From contig NZ_JAMTCN010000005.1 of assembly GCF_024171865.1 (NCBI RefSeq), forward strand, positions 124,001 through 188,000: 64,000 nucleotides of DNA. The letters run 5' to 3'. Below, piece by piece: positions 43,006-52,491 of the stretch; within the stretch, counting starts at the first letter, position 1, and every line of letters starts with the position of its first letter. The position numbers and the translations under genes are program-made. The stretch is from Prauserella aidingensis (GTDB lineage Bacteria > Actinomycetota > Actinomycetes > Mycobacteriales > Pseudonocardiaceae). The notes under the pieces were generated by a model. It was not told the DNA's origin, did no database searches, and saw only the letters and a program-made list of their open reading frames with translations.

Positions 43006-44577
43006 GTGAATCCGTTTCTCGCGCAGCAAGTGCAGACCGTCGACGCCCCCGGGATCGACTGGGGCGCGATCCTGCCCATGGTGATCGTGTTCGGCGCCGC
43101 GTGCGTCGGCGTGCTGATCGAGGCGTTCGTGCCGAAGCACCAGCGCTGGTCCGGACAGGTCGTGCTCACGCTCGGGTCGATCGCCGCAGCGGGCATCGCG
43201 CTCGGCGCGTACGTGAGCGGACGGCCCTCCCACGGCGTACTGACGATGGCGGGGACGCTGTCGATCGACACGCCCGCGCTGTTCCTGTGGGGCACGCTGC
43301 TCGCACTGAGCGTCGCCGCGGTGCTGATGATCGCCGACCGGTCCGTCGAGCCGGGCGGGTCGTTCGTCGCGCAGGCGGGCATCGCGCCCGGCACGGTGCA
43401 GGACCGCGCGCAGGTGCAGTCCACCGGCATGCAGACCGAGGTGTTCCCGCTCGCGCTGTTCGCGCTCGGCGGCATGATGGCGTTCACCGCCGCCAACGAC
43501 CTGCTGACGATGTTCATCGCCCTCGAGGTGCTGAGCCTTCCGCTGTACCTGATGTGCGGCCTCGCCCGCAGGCGGCGGCTGCTGTCGCAGGAAGCGGCGG
43601 TCAAGTACTTCCTGCTCGGGGCGTTCGCCAGCGCGTTCTTCCTGTACGGCCTGGCGATGCTGTACGGCTACGCGGGCTCGGTGAAGCTCGCCGACATCGC
43701 CACCGCCGCCGCGGGCACGGACCGCAGCGACACGCTGCTGTTCGCCGGTCTGGGCCTGCTGATGGTCGGCCTGCTGTTCAAGGGCTCGGTCGGCCCGTTC
43801 CACACCTGGACGCCCGACGTCTACCAGGGCGCGCCGACGCCGGTGACGGCGTTCATGGCGGCGTGCACCAAGGTCGCGGCGTTCGGCGGGATCCTCCGCG
43901 TGCTGACCGTGGCGTTCGAGGCCACCAGCTGGGAGTGGCGCGGCGTGATGTGGGCCGTGGCGATCATCTCGATGGCCGTCGGCGCGGTACTGGGCCTGAC
44001 CCAGACCGACCTCAAGCGGATGATTGCCTACTCGTCGATCGCGCACGCCGGGTTCCTGCTCATCGGCACGATGGCGCTCACCGACGAGGGGCTGTCGGGC
44101 ACGCTGTTCTACCTGCTCGCCTACGGCTTCACCACGCTCGCGGTGTTCGGCGTGATCTCGCTGGTCCGGGACTCCTCCGGCGAGGCGACGCACCTGTCCG
44201 CGTGGGCGGGCCTGGCCAAGCGGTCACCGCTGCTGGCAGGGGTGTTCACGTTCCTGCTGCTCGCACTGGCGGGTATTCCGTTGACCAGCGGATTCGTGGG
44301 CAAGTTCGTCGTGTTCTCCGCGGCGCTCTCGGACGGCATGGCCCCGCTGGTGGTGATCGCGCTCGTCTTCAGCGCCGTGGCCGCGTTCTTCTACCTGCGG
44401 GTCGTCGTGCTCATGTACTTCTCCGAGCCCGCGTCCGACGGGCCGACGGTCAGCGTGCCCGGCGCGTTCACGACGGCGTCGATCGCACTGGGCGTGATCG
44501 TCACGCTGCTGCTGGGGCTGCTGCCGACGTTCGCACTGGACTGGGCGGGAGCGGGTGGTTTCGCGCTCGGCGGGTGA
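43006..44577 (+). CDS. nuoN: NADH-quinone oxidoreductase subunit N
   Basis: 523 residues, last gene of the operon. Motifs: MFIALEVLSLPLYLMCGLAR, FKGSVGPFHTWTPDVYQGAP, AFMAACTKVAAFGGILRVLT and AYSSIAHAGFLLIGTMALTD. A Gln/Thr-rich loop near residue 130 is uncommon. GTG 43006 starts nine bases after nuoM. Confidence 0.96.
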   Translation: MNPFLAQQVQTVDAPGIDWGAILPMVIVFGAACVGVLIEAFVPKHQRWSGQVVLTLGSIAAAGIALGAYVSGRPSHGVLTMAGTLSIDTPALFLWGTLLALSVAAVLMIADRSVEPGGSFVAQAGIAPGTVQDRAQVQSTGMQTEVFPLALFALGGMMAFTAANDLLTMFIALEVLSLPLYLMCGLARRRRLLSQEAAVKYFLLGAFASAFFLYGLAMLYGYAGSVKLADIATAAAGTDRSDTLLFAGLGLLMVGLLFKGSVGPFHTWTPDVYQGAPTPVTAFMAACTKVAAFGGILRVLTVAFEATSWEWRGVMWAVAIISMAVGAVLGLTQTDLKRMIAYSSIAHAGFLLIGTMALTDEGLSGTLFYLLAYGFTTLAVFGVISLVRDSSGEATHLSAWAGLAKRSPLLAGVFTFLLLALAGIPLTSGFVGKFVVFSAALSDGMAPLVVIALVFSAVAAFFYLRVVVLMYFSEPASDGPTVSVPGAFTTASIALGVIVTLLLGLLPTFALDWAGAGGFALGG

Positions 44578-44755
44578 CAATGGCGGGCCGTCGGCGCCGC
44601 GGGCGGTGTCGACGGTCACGTCTGAGCAGGGCTGATGCGTGATCGCCCCGTAAAGACTTGCCAGTAGGCTGGGACCGGTTTTGGCCGGACGCCAGACGCG
44701 GCGCCCGGAGGAGAACCGGCCGTGCAACCCAGTGCCGAGAGGGCGGGAGCGAGTA

Positions 44756-45784
44756 GTGTCAGTGCGTGACGGCGCCATCGAAGAACTGCGGGCCTCCGTC
44801 GGACTGCGGATCGACGACGAAGCGCTGCTGACCGATCTCGCGAGTGGCCTGGGCTCGGTGGAGCAGCTGCTGCGTGAGGTCGTCCGCAGCGACGTCGCCG
44901 CGGTCAACGAGGCCGCGCGGCACCTGGTCGAAGCCGGGGGCAAACGTTTTCGCCCCTTGTTCACGCTGCTGTCGGGCCAGTTCGGCACCGCGGGCGAGGA
45001 CGCACGCGACGGGGTGATCACCGCCGCCGCGGCCGTCGAACTCGTGCACCTGGCGACGCTGTACCACGACGACGTCATGGACGAGGCCACGATGCGCCGC
45101 GGTGCGGAGAGCGTCAACGCGCGCTGGGACAACACCGTCGCGATCCTCACCGGCGACTTCCTGTTCGCGCACGCCTCGCGGCTCGTCGCCGACCTGGGCA
45201 CCGACGCGGCGCGGATCATCGCCGAGACCTTCGGTGAGCTGGTCACCGGCCAGATGCGGGAAACCGTCGGCCCCGGTGAGGGCGAGGACCCGATCGAGCA
45301 CTACCTGACCGTCATCGGGCAGAAGACGGGCTCGCTGATCGCCACGTCGGGCCGGTTCGGCGGCATGCTCTCCGACGCGGCCGACGAGCACATCGAGGCG
45401 CTGCGGCGGTTCGGCGACCTCATCGGCACGGCGTTCCAGATCTCGGACGACATCATCGACATCGACTCGCCGTCGGACGAGTCGGGGAAGTCGCAGGGCA
45501 CGGACCTGCGCGAGGGCGTGAAGACGCTGCCGATGCTGTACGAACTGGCCGAGGACAGGCCCGACCCGCGGCTCGCCGAGCTGCTCAGCCGCCCGATCAC
45601 CGACGACGCCGAGGTCGCCGAGGCATTGACACTGTTGCGTTCGTCGCGTGGCCTGGAACGCGCACGCACCACTCTTTCAGGCTACGCTCAGCGCGCGAGG
45701 ACGGAGCTGGCGGCGTTGCCGCCGACACCGGCGCGGGATGCCTGCGAATCGGTCGCCGATTACCTCGTCGCACGCACCCACTGA
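44756..45784 (+). CDS. Polyprenyl diphosphate synthase (GrcC1-like)
   Basis: 342 residues, trans-isoprenyl diphosphate synthase. First Asp-rich motif LYHDDVMDEATMRRG, second FQISDDIIDIDSPSDESGKS, plus GGKRFRPLFTLLSGQ. The homologous gene follows menJ in mycobacteria, so it is a good candidate to build the menaquinone side chain that MenA attaches and MenJ reduces. Chain length cannot be read from the sequence. GTG 44756 has GGGAG six bases upstream; GTG 44762 is an alternative. Confidence 0.88.
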   Translation: MSVRDGAIEELRASVGLRIDDEALLTDLASGLGSVEQLLREVVRSDVAAVNEAARHLVEAGGKRFRPLFTLLSGQFGTAGEDARDGVITAAAAVELVHLATLYHDDVMDEATMRRGAESVNARWDNTVAILTGDFLFAHASRLVADLGTDAARIIAETFGELVTGQMRETVGPGEGEDPIEHYLTVIGQKTGSLIATSGRFGGMLSDAADEHIEALRRFGDLIGTAFQISDDIIDIDSPSDESGKSQGTDLREGVKTLPMLYELAEDRPDPRLAELLSRPITDDAEVAEALTLLRSSRGLERARTTLSGYAQRARTELAALPPTPARDACESVADYLVARTH

Positions 45785-45801
45785 GGGAGGACACCGCACC
45801 A

Positions 45802-47841
45802 ATGTCCATTTTCGGGCAGGTCTGGGTGTTCAGCGCGATCGCTTTCGCGCTGGGCGCCTTCCTGGCCTGGGTTTTCCTGGTTCGGCCCGCGCGTAAGCAG
45901 ATCCGCAGCCTCGAGGAGAGACTCGTGGCCCGCGAGGCCGATCTCCGCCGTATCTCCGAGCCCGCCCTCGGTGCGGCCGGTACGGCGCAGACGCGGACGG
46001 AGCGCAGTGATCCGTTCAGCGACGCCGACGAAGCCCTGGCAGGGACGGGCGCACACGGCAACAGCGGGGACGTCGACGCGGGCGACAGACCGGAACCCGA
46101 GACCTCGTGGCTCGAGCGCGACAGCCTCGGCGGCTACGCGGGCGACGGTTATGCGGGCGGCGGCTACGAGGACGACTTCGACCTCGCTGACCGGCCGGAG
46201 GACCTCGAGGTTCCCGGCGACCGCGGTGCCCACGACGCGGACTACGACGCCGGTTACGCCGACGGATACCGGGCCTTCGCCCCGGCCGACGACGCTCACG
46301 GGCCGTACGACGACGGCCGTCCCGGCGCGGAGGCCACCGGCGGCGACGACCGGGACGACCACGCCCGCCCCGGCTACGCCGAGTCCGGATACGGCGCCCC
46401 GGACTACGACGACGGGCACTACGAGGACGCGGACTACGACGACACGGAGTACGACGCCGGCCGCTACGACGACAGGCACTACGACGACGTCGGGTACGGC
46501 GAGCACCCCGACGACCGGACGCGGTACGTGCCCGCCGATGCGGGTGCGGACGAGGACGCGCCGGTCTCATCGGTACTCGACCCGGACGAGATGCGCAGTG
46601 TGCCGGGCACGGCCGACACGGACGCCGACGTGGCCGACGCGGAGTCGACCCGGTTCATCGGCGTCGACTCCCTTCCCGGCGCGGGTGACCCCGCCGTCGC
46701 GGCCGCGCCCGAACAGGGCGCGGGTCCCGAGGAGCGGGACGCCGATCCGGCGGGCGACCGGCCGGGCACGTCCGCTGCGGCCGGTTCCGCGTTGCATCTC
46801 GGGGCGCCGTTCCAGCCCGTCACGTCGTTCGACGCCACCACCGAGTTCTCCGTCGACGCGCTCCGTGACAGTGGACTCGACGATCCGGCGGGCCGGTCCG
46901 GCGGTGCGGACCACGCCGACCCCGCCGAGTCGGTCGCAGGTGATCAGGGCGACGCGGGTGACCAGGCGAGGTACCGGGCCGAACGGCCGGGAAGCCTGTT
47001 CGATCCTGCCCCGGCCGACGACGACGTTGCGGACGCCCCGGTCGACGACGATGCGGATGCCGATGCCCCGGACGTGGACCGGCCCGATGCGGACACGGCG
47101 AGCGCACCGGAGCCGGGAGCCGGGAAGCCGGTGGCCGCCGACGCGGGGGACCTCACGTCGAACGGTGCGGGCGAACTCCCCGCGGATCCGCCTGCGTACG
47201 CGTTCGGCGGGCCGGACGCCGGCCCTGACGAGGACCCCGCGGAACAGACGAACGTGTTGCCGAAGCGCACGCCGCGGCAGCGGCCGCCGGGCGGGTTCGA
47301 CGCGCCGAAGCCGGTCCAGCCGTCGATGCGGGCGATCACCCGTCGCGAACCCGATGCCGCGGCGCAGAGCGGTTCGTTGTTCGAACCGGCCTCGCCGGGC
47401 GAGTCGTCCGCGTCCGAGCCCGCCGCCGAACCCGCCGCGGACGCGGGGCACCAGGCCGGGCAGCCGTCGTCGGGTGCGCAGCAGCTGACGAAGTTCGTGA
47501 CTCCTGCCGGCCAGGTGCCCACCGGGGACGAGCCGATGTCCGGAGAACTCGGCGCGAGCGAGCCCGCCACGGCCCGGGAGGACGTCGCGGCGGAGACTGC
47601 GGCGGAGGAGCCGGCCGAGCAGGCGGACACCGACGCGCCGAAGCCCGGACCGTTCGGACCCGGATCGGCGATGCCGCTACCGGGAGGTGGCAGCCCGTCG
47701 CCGGAGTTCACGGTGAAGGCGAGTGTCACGGCGCTGCGGTACGTCACGGACGCCTCGCCGCAGTATCCGCGCATGGTGGCCGAGGTCTGGTTCCGCAGCC
47801 CCGCCGACGCCGAACGCGTGGGCTTCCGCCCGTTGAGCTGA
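45802..47841 (+). CDS. Single-pass membrane protein with long acidic disordered region and sunset-like C-terminal domain
   Basis: 679 residues. One hydrophobic segment (VWVFSAIAFALGAFLAWVFL) at the start, about 550 residues of Asp/Gly/Tyr/Ala-rich low-complexity sequence (YDDGHYEDADYDDTEYDAGR and similar), then a C-terminal domain FTVKASVTALRYVTDASPQY followed by MVAEVWFRSPADAERVGF. The last resembles the sunset domain of ArfC-type actinobacterial proteins. Role unknown. GAGGGAGGAC precedes the ATG; it probably follows the prenyl synthase in the same transcript. Confidence 0.8.
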   Translation: MSIFGQVWVFSAIAFALGAFLAWVFLVRPARKQIRSLEERLVAREADLRRISEPALGAAGTAQTRTERSDPFSDADEALAGTGAHGNSGDVDAGDRPEPETSWLERDSLGGYAGDGYAGGGYEDDFDLADRPEDLEVPGDRGAHDADYDAGYADGYRAFAPADDAHGPYDDGRPGAEATGGDDRDDHARPGYAESGYGAPDYDDGHYEDADYDDTEYDAGRYDDRHYDDVGYGEHPDDRTRYVPADAGADEDAPVSSVLDPDEMRSVPGTADTDADVADAESTRFIGVDSLPGAGDPAVAAAPEQGAGPEERDADPAGDRPGTSAAAGSALHLGAPFQPVTSFDATTEFSVDALRDSGLDDPAGRSGGADHADPAESVAGDQGDAGDQARYRAERPGSLFDPAPADDDVADAPVDDDADADAPDVDRPDADTASAPEPGAGKPVAADAGDLTSNGAGELPADPPAYAFGGPDAGPDEDPAEQTNVLPKRTPRQRPPGGFDAPKPVQPSMRAITRREPDAAAQSGSLFEPASPGESSASEPAAEPAADAGHQAGQPSSGAQQLTKFVTPAGQVPTGDEPMSGELGASEPATAREDVAAETAAEEPAEQADTDAPKPGPFGPGSAMPLPGGGSPSPEFTVKASVTALRYVTDASPQYPRMVAEVWFRSPADAERVGFRPLS

Positions 47842-47879
47842 CACCACCGGGAACCTCCCACCTGATCGAGCGGTTTTCC

Positions 47880-47914
47880 GAAGGGGCCGCCGGACACGTT
47901 CCGGTGGCCCCTTC
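47880..47914 (+). terminator. Intrinsic terminator after the sunset-domain gene
   Basis: GAAGGGGCCGCCGG (47880-47893) pairs with CCGGTGGCCCCTTC (47901-47914) through 14 bp with one G-U pair and a seven-base loop. It lies 39 bases after the stop; the following sequence is only weakly T-rich. Confidence 0.7.
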
Positions 47915-48093
47915 GTCGTGTCGGGGTGGCGCCGCGGGACGCATGCGTGCGCGCTGTTTCCGCTCGCGTGACTGTGGGTACGACGTGCTCGCGCCGTCGG
48001 CGTCGGAAAAGGGGGACACGCTGTGACCGTTCGGCCTGCGGTCCCGCGTCCGGCGGGAGATGCGGCGGGAACGCCGATCGGAGGTGAGACCGC

Positions 48094-50037
48094 GTGACCG
48101 AATCGCACGAAGGTGACGGAGTCGCCGCGGAGACCGCGGACCCGCCGGATTCGGCTCACGAGGAGCAGCACTCCGAACGGGAACACACCGACGAGAGCGT
48201 CGACGAGCAGCTGCGCAGGCACGGCGTCCGGATCGGCCGCGGCGGCATCACACCCGCGGTGTTCTGGCCCGCGTTGCTCGTCGTGGCCGGGGTGTCGCTG
48301 ATCGCCATCGTCTTCCCCGGTCCGACGGGCGAGGTGCTGAGGTCGGTGCAGAGCGGCGTCGTCAGCGGCGCGGCGTGGTTCTACAGCGTCGCGATCGCCG
48401 GTTTCATCGTGTTCGCGGTCTGGATGGGTGCCGGCCGGTTCGGCACGATCACGCTGGGCAAAGAGGACGAACCACCGGAATTCGGCCTGATGTCGTGGTT
48501 CGCCATGCTGTTCGCGGCCGGAATGGGCATCGGGCTGGTCTTCTACGGCGTGGGCGAACCGTTGGCGTTCGCCACCTCGGACCCCAAGCCCGGCACCGAG
48601 GGATCCGGCACGGAGCTGGCCCAGCTCGGCATGGCACAGACCTTTCTGCACTGGGGTTTCCACCCCTGGGCGGTGTACGCGGTGATCGGCTTGGCGCTGG
48701 CGTACGCGATCCATCGCCGGGGCAGGCCGGTGTCGATCCGGTGGGCGCTGGAGCCGTTGCTCGGGGACAGGGTCAAAGGCCGCATCGGTGACCTGATCGA
48801 CGTGCTCGCCGTCATCGGCACGGTGTTCGGCGTGGCCACGTCGCTGGGGCTGGGCGTGCAGCAGATCGCCACCGGCCTGTCGACGATGGGTGTGCTGAGC
48901 GAGGCGAGCGATGCCGCACTCGTGGTGCTGATCGCCGTCGTCACCCTCCTGGCCCTCATCTCGGTCGTCAGCGGCCTGTCCAGGGGCATCCGGTGGCTGT
49001 CGAACATCAACCTGACGCTGGGCGCGGTCCTGCTGATCTCCGTGTTGTTACTCGGGCCGACGCTGTTCCTGCTGCGCGACCTCGTCGAGTCGTTCGGCGT
49101 CTATCTGACCAACGTGCTCGGCATGAGCTTCGACGCGGCGACCTACACCGGCGACGCGGGCCGCGAATGGCAGGGCACGTGGACGATCTTCTACTGGGGA
49201 TGGTGGATCTCCTGGGCGCCGTTCGTCGGCGTGTTCATCGCACGCATCTCGCGCGGCCGCACCATCCGGGAGTTCGTCGCCGGCGTGCTGCTCGTTCCCA
49301 CCGTCGTCGTGATCGTCTGGTTCGCGGTCCTGGGAGGCACCGGTATCCACCGGCAGCTGCTCGGTGCCGGTGACCTGTGGTCGCCGGGTGAGGAACTGGT
49401 CGCCGAGGAGAGCCTGTTCACCGTCCTGGGAGGACTGCCGCTCGGCACGGTGCTGTCGGTGATCGCGCTCCTGCTGTTGGCGGTCTTCTTCGTCACCTCC
49501 TCGGACTCCGGATCGCTCGTGGTCGACATGCTCGCCTCCGGGGGACATCCGGATCCTCCGGTGTGGAGCCGGGTCCTGTGGGCCGTGCTGGAAGGGCTCG
49601 TCGCGATCGGCCTGCTGCTCGCCGGTGGTCTGGAGGCGTTGCAGGCCGGGGCGATCGCCACGGCGTTGCCGTTCAGCATCGTGCTGATCCTGATGTGCGT
49701 CGCCACGTACCGGGCACTGCACAGGGAACACCGGAAGTTGATGGCGGCCGAGCGGCGGATGCGCCGCCGGCGGTTGGCCGACGAGCTGGAGCAGAACTTC
49801 GAGGAGTACTTCGGTGAGGAGGTCGACAAGCGCATCGACTACGCCCTGAGTCGCACCGCCGGTATCCGGAACCGCGGAGCCGAACGCACGCCCATCCGCA
49901 CGCTGTCCCGCCTCCGCCGACGCAGGGACCGGGCGGAAGGCGCCACCGGGCCCGACGACCACGCCGAACCGCACCGCGAGCCCGACCGAGCTCCGCGCGA
50001 ACAGCACGGACGTCCCGATCGCCAGGAGGAACCATGA
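48094..50037 (+). CDS. BCCT-family betaine/carnitine/choline transporter
   Basis: 647 residues with twelve predicted membrane segments. Hallmarks: FGLMSWFAMLFAAGMGIGLV, WTIFYWGWWISWAPFVGVFI and ARISRGRTIREFVAGVLLVP. Both ends are long hydrophilic tails, often osmosensory in this family. It probably takes up an osmoprotectant with sodium; substrate unproven. GGAGGTGAG precedes GTG 48094. Its stop overlaps the SDR gene. Confidence 0.92.
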   Translation: MTESHEGDGVAAETADPPDSAHEEQHSEREHTDESVDEQLRRHGVRIGRGGITPAVFWPALLVVAGVSLIAIVFPGPTGEVLRSVQSGVVSGAAWFYSVAIAGFIVFAVWMGAGRFGTITLGKEDEPPEFGLMSWFAMLFAAGMGIGLVFYGVGEPLAFATSDPKPGTEGSGTELAQLGMAQTFLHWGFHPWAVYAVIGLALAYAIHRRGRPVSIRWALEPLLGDRVKGRIGDLIDVLAVIGTVFGVATSLGLGVQQIATGLSTMGVLSEASDAALVVLIAVVTLLALISVVSGLSRGIRWLSNINLTLGAVLLISVLLLGPTLFLLRDLVESFGVYLTNVLGMSFDAATYTGDAGREWQGTWTIFYWGWWISWAPFVGVFIARISRGRTIREFVAGVLLVPTVVVIVWFAVLGGTGIHRQLLGAGDLWSPGEELVAEESLFTVLGGLPLGTVLSVIALLLLAVFFVTSSDSGSLVVDMLASGGHPDPPVWSRVLWAVLEGLVAIGLLLAGGLEALQAGAIATALPFSIVLILMCVATYRALHREHRKLMAAERRMRRRRLADELEQNFEEYFGEEVDKRIDYALSRTAGIRNRGAERTPIRTLSRLRRRRDRAEGATGPDDHAEPHREPDRAPREQHGRPDRQEEP

Positions 50038-50897
50038 GCACCAGCCCCGAGGACTCGCCCCCACCGCAGCAGCAGGACCCGCCCGGCGGCAGCGGCGGGC
50101 TGGCCCCGCAGCCGCGGGACGAGATGCGTGACTGGACCGGCCGCGACCTGCTCGCCGGGAAGGTCGCGCTCGTCACCGGCGGCGACTCCGGCATCGGCCG
50201 CGCGGTCTGCGCGGCCTTCGCCAAGGAGGGTGCCGACGTGGCACTCGCCTACCTGTCCGAGGACGGCGACGCCGAGCACACGGCGTCACTCGTGCGGGAA
50301 CAGGGGCGTCGCTGCCTGACGTTGCGCGGCGACCTCGGCGACGCCCGCCACTGCGTGGACGTGGTCGAGCGCACCGTCGGCGAGCTCGGCCGGCTCGACG
50401 TCGTGGTCAACAACGTGGCCACGCAGGAACCCTACGACCGGCCGGACGACATCGGCGACGAGCAGTGGCTGCGCACCTTCGAGGTGAACATCCACAGCTT
50501 CTTCCGGGTCGCCAAGGCGGCGCTGCCGCACCTGGGATCCGGGTCGGCGATCATCAACACCGGCTCGGTCAACGGGCTGCGCGGCAACAAGAGCCTCATC
50601 GACTACTCGGCCACCAAGGGCGCGGTGCAGTCGCTGACGTACTCGCTCGCCCAGTCCCTGATGGACCGCGGTATCCGGGTCAACTGCGTCGCGCCGGGTC
50701 CGGTGTGGACACCACTTATCCCTGCCACGATGCCGGAGGAGAAAGTGGAGGACTTCGGCGAGCAGGCGCCGATGGGACGGGCCGCCGACCCGGACGAGAT
50801 CGCGCCGTCGTTCGTGTTCTTCGCGGCGAACCAGCTGTCGTCGTACTACACGGGCGAGGTGCTGGCCCCGGTCGGCGGCGAGACGATGCCCGGCTAG
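50034..50897 (+). CDS. SDR-family oxidoreductase (glucose dehydrogenase/YhdF-like)
   Basis: 287 residues. A Pro/Gln-rich N-terminus leads to GKVALVTGGDSGIGRAVCAA, NNVATQEP, SGSAIINTGSVNGL and the catalytic YSATKGAVQ. The subfamily (general stress proteins of the YhdF/YghA type) often sits with stress genes; coupling to a BCCT carrier fits osmotic stress. Substrate unknown. It converges with the NDH gene, the two overlapping by four bases. Confidence 0.9.
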   Translation: MSTSPEDSPPPQQQDPPGGSGGLAPQPRDEMRDWTGRDLLAGKVALVTGGDSGIGRAVCAAFAKEGADVALAYLSEDGDAEHTASLVREQGRRCLTLRGDLGDARHCVDVVERTVGELGRLDVVVNNVATQEPYDRPDDIGDEQWLRTFEVNIHSFFRVAKAALPHLGSGSAIINTGSVNGLRGNKSLIDYSATKGAVQSLTYSLAQSLMDRGIRVNCVAPGPVWTPLIPATMPEEKVEDFGEQAPMGRAADPDEIAPSFVFFAANQLSSYYTGEVLAPVGGETMPG

Positions 50898-52300
50898 CGC
50901 CGGGCCTCGTCGCCGGTGCCCACGTCGGTGCCGGAGTCGGAGCGGGAGTCGGAGCCGGCACCGGCGCTGGCGTCGGACTCTGCGCTCGCCGGTTCCGGGC
51001 GTGGCTGCGGCAGTTCGGGAGAGGCGGTGTCCAGCGGCACACTCCCGGAACGGACCAGTCCCAGCTGGACACGCGGCCGCGTCGTCGCCGCCTCCAGCGC
51101 CCAATCGGTGGCGACCCGCAGTCGATTGGCGGGCATGGCCGCCAGGTGGTAGCCGCGCGTGGCGACCTTGGCTGGCAGTCCCGAGAGCGGGATGTGCAGC
51201 GGGTTGGCGGCCGCCTTGCCCGCACCGAGGTCCACGACGAAACCCAGGTCGCGGTGCCGATAGGACGCGAACGTGCCGAGGCCCAGCGAAGCGGCGACGT
51301 TGCGCGCGGCCAGCTTGCCCTGCCGCACCGCGTGCTGCGCCGTCATCGGGGTGAGCCGGTCGGGATGGCTCGGATCGGTCACCGCGGCGGCGTCCCCGCA
51401 CGCGAACACGCGAGGATACGGCGGCACCGACAGGTGTTCGTCGACCACGAGCCTGCCCTGCTCGGTCTCCAGGCCGAGCGACTCCACGAGCGGATCGGGA
51501 CGGACCCCCACGCACCACACCAACGACCGGGTCGGCACGAACTCGTCGGTGCTGAGTGTGACGCCGTCCTCGGTGCTCTCGGTGATCGAGGTCTCCGTCA
51601 GGATCTCGACGCCGCGCTCCCGCAGCACGGCGTCCGCCGTGCGCGACAACCGCTCGTCGAGCTCCGGCAGCACCCGCGGCGCGAGGTCCAGCAACTTCCA
51701 GCGCATCGGCTGGTCACGCAGTTCCGGATGCCGCGCGGCCAACGTCTCGGTGAGCAGCGGTCCCTGCGCGGCGACCTCGGTACCGGTGTAACCGGCACCG
51801 ACCACGACGAACGTGCAGCGGGCGTCCCGCTCCCGCTGGTCGTCGGTCATGGCAGCCAGCTCGATCTGCCGTGTCACGTGGTCGCGGAAGTACAGCGCCT
51901 CGGGCACGCCGCGGAACCCGTGACCGTGCTTGGCCACTCCCGGGATCGGCAGGAGCTTGTTGACACTGCCCGCGGCCAGCACCAACCGGTCGAACGACAA
52001 CGAGCCCGTGTTGCCCTCCGGGTCCTCGTAGGACAGTTTCTGGCCGTCCGGGTCGACCGTCGTGACCTCGCCGAGCACCAACCGGACGTTCGGCAGCGTT
52101 CCCGGCAGCGAGATGGTGATCGAGCGAGGGTCGACGACCCCCGAACCCACCTCCGGCAACAGCGGAACGTACAGGAAGTAGTCGGTCGGATTGACGAGCA
52201 CGATGTCGACCTCGCCGTGGTCCACCGTCTTCGTCAGCTGCCGCGCCGCGTGGTATCCGGCGAATCCTCCGCCGACGATCACTACTCGGGTTCGGGTCAT
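50894..52300 (-). CDS. NDH-2-like NAD(P)/FAD-dependent oxidoreductase
   Basis: 468 residues. FAD motif RVVIVGGGFAGYHAARQL, NAD motif FVVVGAGYTGTEVAA and FACGDAAAVTDPSH place it with type II NADH dehydrogenases, which pass electrons to quinone without pumping protons. It would be a bypass for the nuo complex. The C-terminal ~50 residues are Ser/Ala/Asp-rich repeats, not the usual amphipathic anchor, so membrane attachment is uncertain. Starts at ATG 52300. Confidence 0.85.
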   Translation of the reverse strand: MTRTRVVIVGGGFAGYHAARQLTKTVDHGEVDIVLVNPTDYFLYVPLLPEVGSGVVDPRSITISLPGTLPNVRLVLGEVTTVDPDGQKLSYEDPEGNTGSLSFDRLVLAAGSVNKLLPIPGVAKHGHGFRGVPEALYFRDHVTRQIELAAMTDDQRERDARCTFVVVGAGYTGTEVAAQGPLLTETLAARHPELRDQPMRWKLLDLAPRVLPELDERLSRTADAVLRERGVEILTETSITESTEDGVTLSTDEFVPTRSLVWCVGVRPDPLVESLGLETEQGRLVVDEHLSVPPYPRVFACGDAAAVTDPSHPDRLTPMTAQHAVRQGKLAARNVAASLGLGTFASYRHRDLGFVVDLGAGKAAANPLHIPLSGLPAKVATRGYHLAAMPANRLRVATDWALEAATTRPRVQLGLVRSGSVPLDTASPELPQPRPEPASAESDASAGAGSDSRSDSGTDVGTGDEARR

Positions 52301-52465
52301 GCTGCCCCTTCGTCGAGTCGGCTTGCGACCCGAGGCCTTCCCGGTCGGCCGTGCGGCGAAACCGGCGCTACGCGGCGCGGCGTGCTCGACGAGTCATCGT
52401 CGTGACCGGATTACGTGAGTCGGAGCGATGCTTGCGCACCTCGCTAGTATTGGCGTACGTTAGTA

Positions 52466-52482
52466 CTTGTGAAGTTCACAAG
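52466..52482. promoter_or_regulatory. Palindromic operator of the second HigBA pair
   Basis: CTTGTGAA-G-TTCACAAG, a perfect 8-1-8 inverted repeat ten bases before the toxin ATG. It is the likely antitoxin binding site. It resembles a Rex site, but the spacer is one base rather than four, so Rex binding is not expected. A TAGTAT (52445-52450) may be the -10 box. Confidence 0.65.
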
Positions 52483-52491
52483 CATGGCGCC

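Noticed and set aside
39545-44193. Long antisense frames across nuoL-nuoN
   Set aside because: Composition is Arg/His-rich and repetitive, as expected of reversed frames of hydrophobic genes with high GC; the plus-strand genes are certain.
52466-52482. Rex operator before the second HigBA pair
   Set aside because: The arms match the Rex half-sites but the spacer is one base instead of four, and the site is at a toxin-antitoxin promoter, so an antitoxin operator is more likely.
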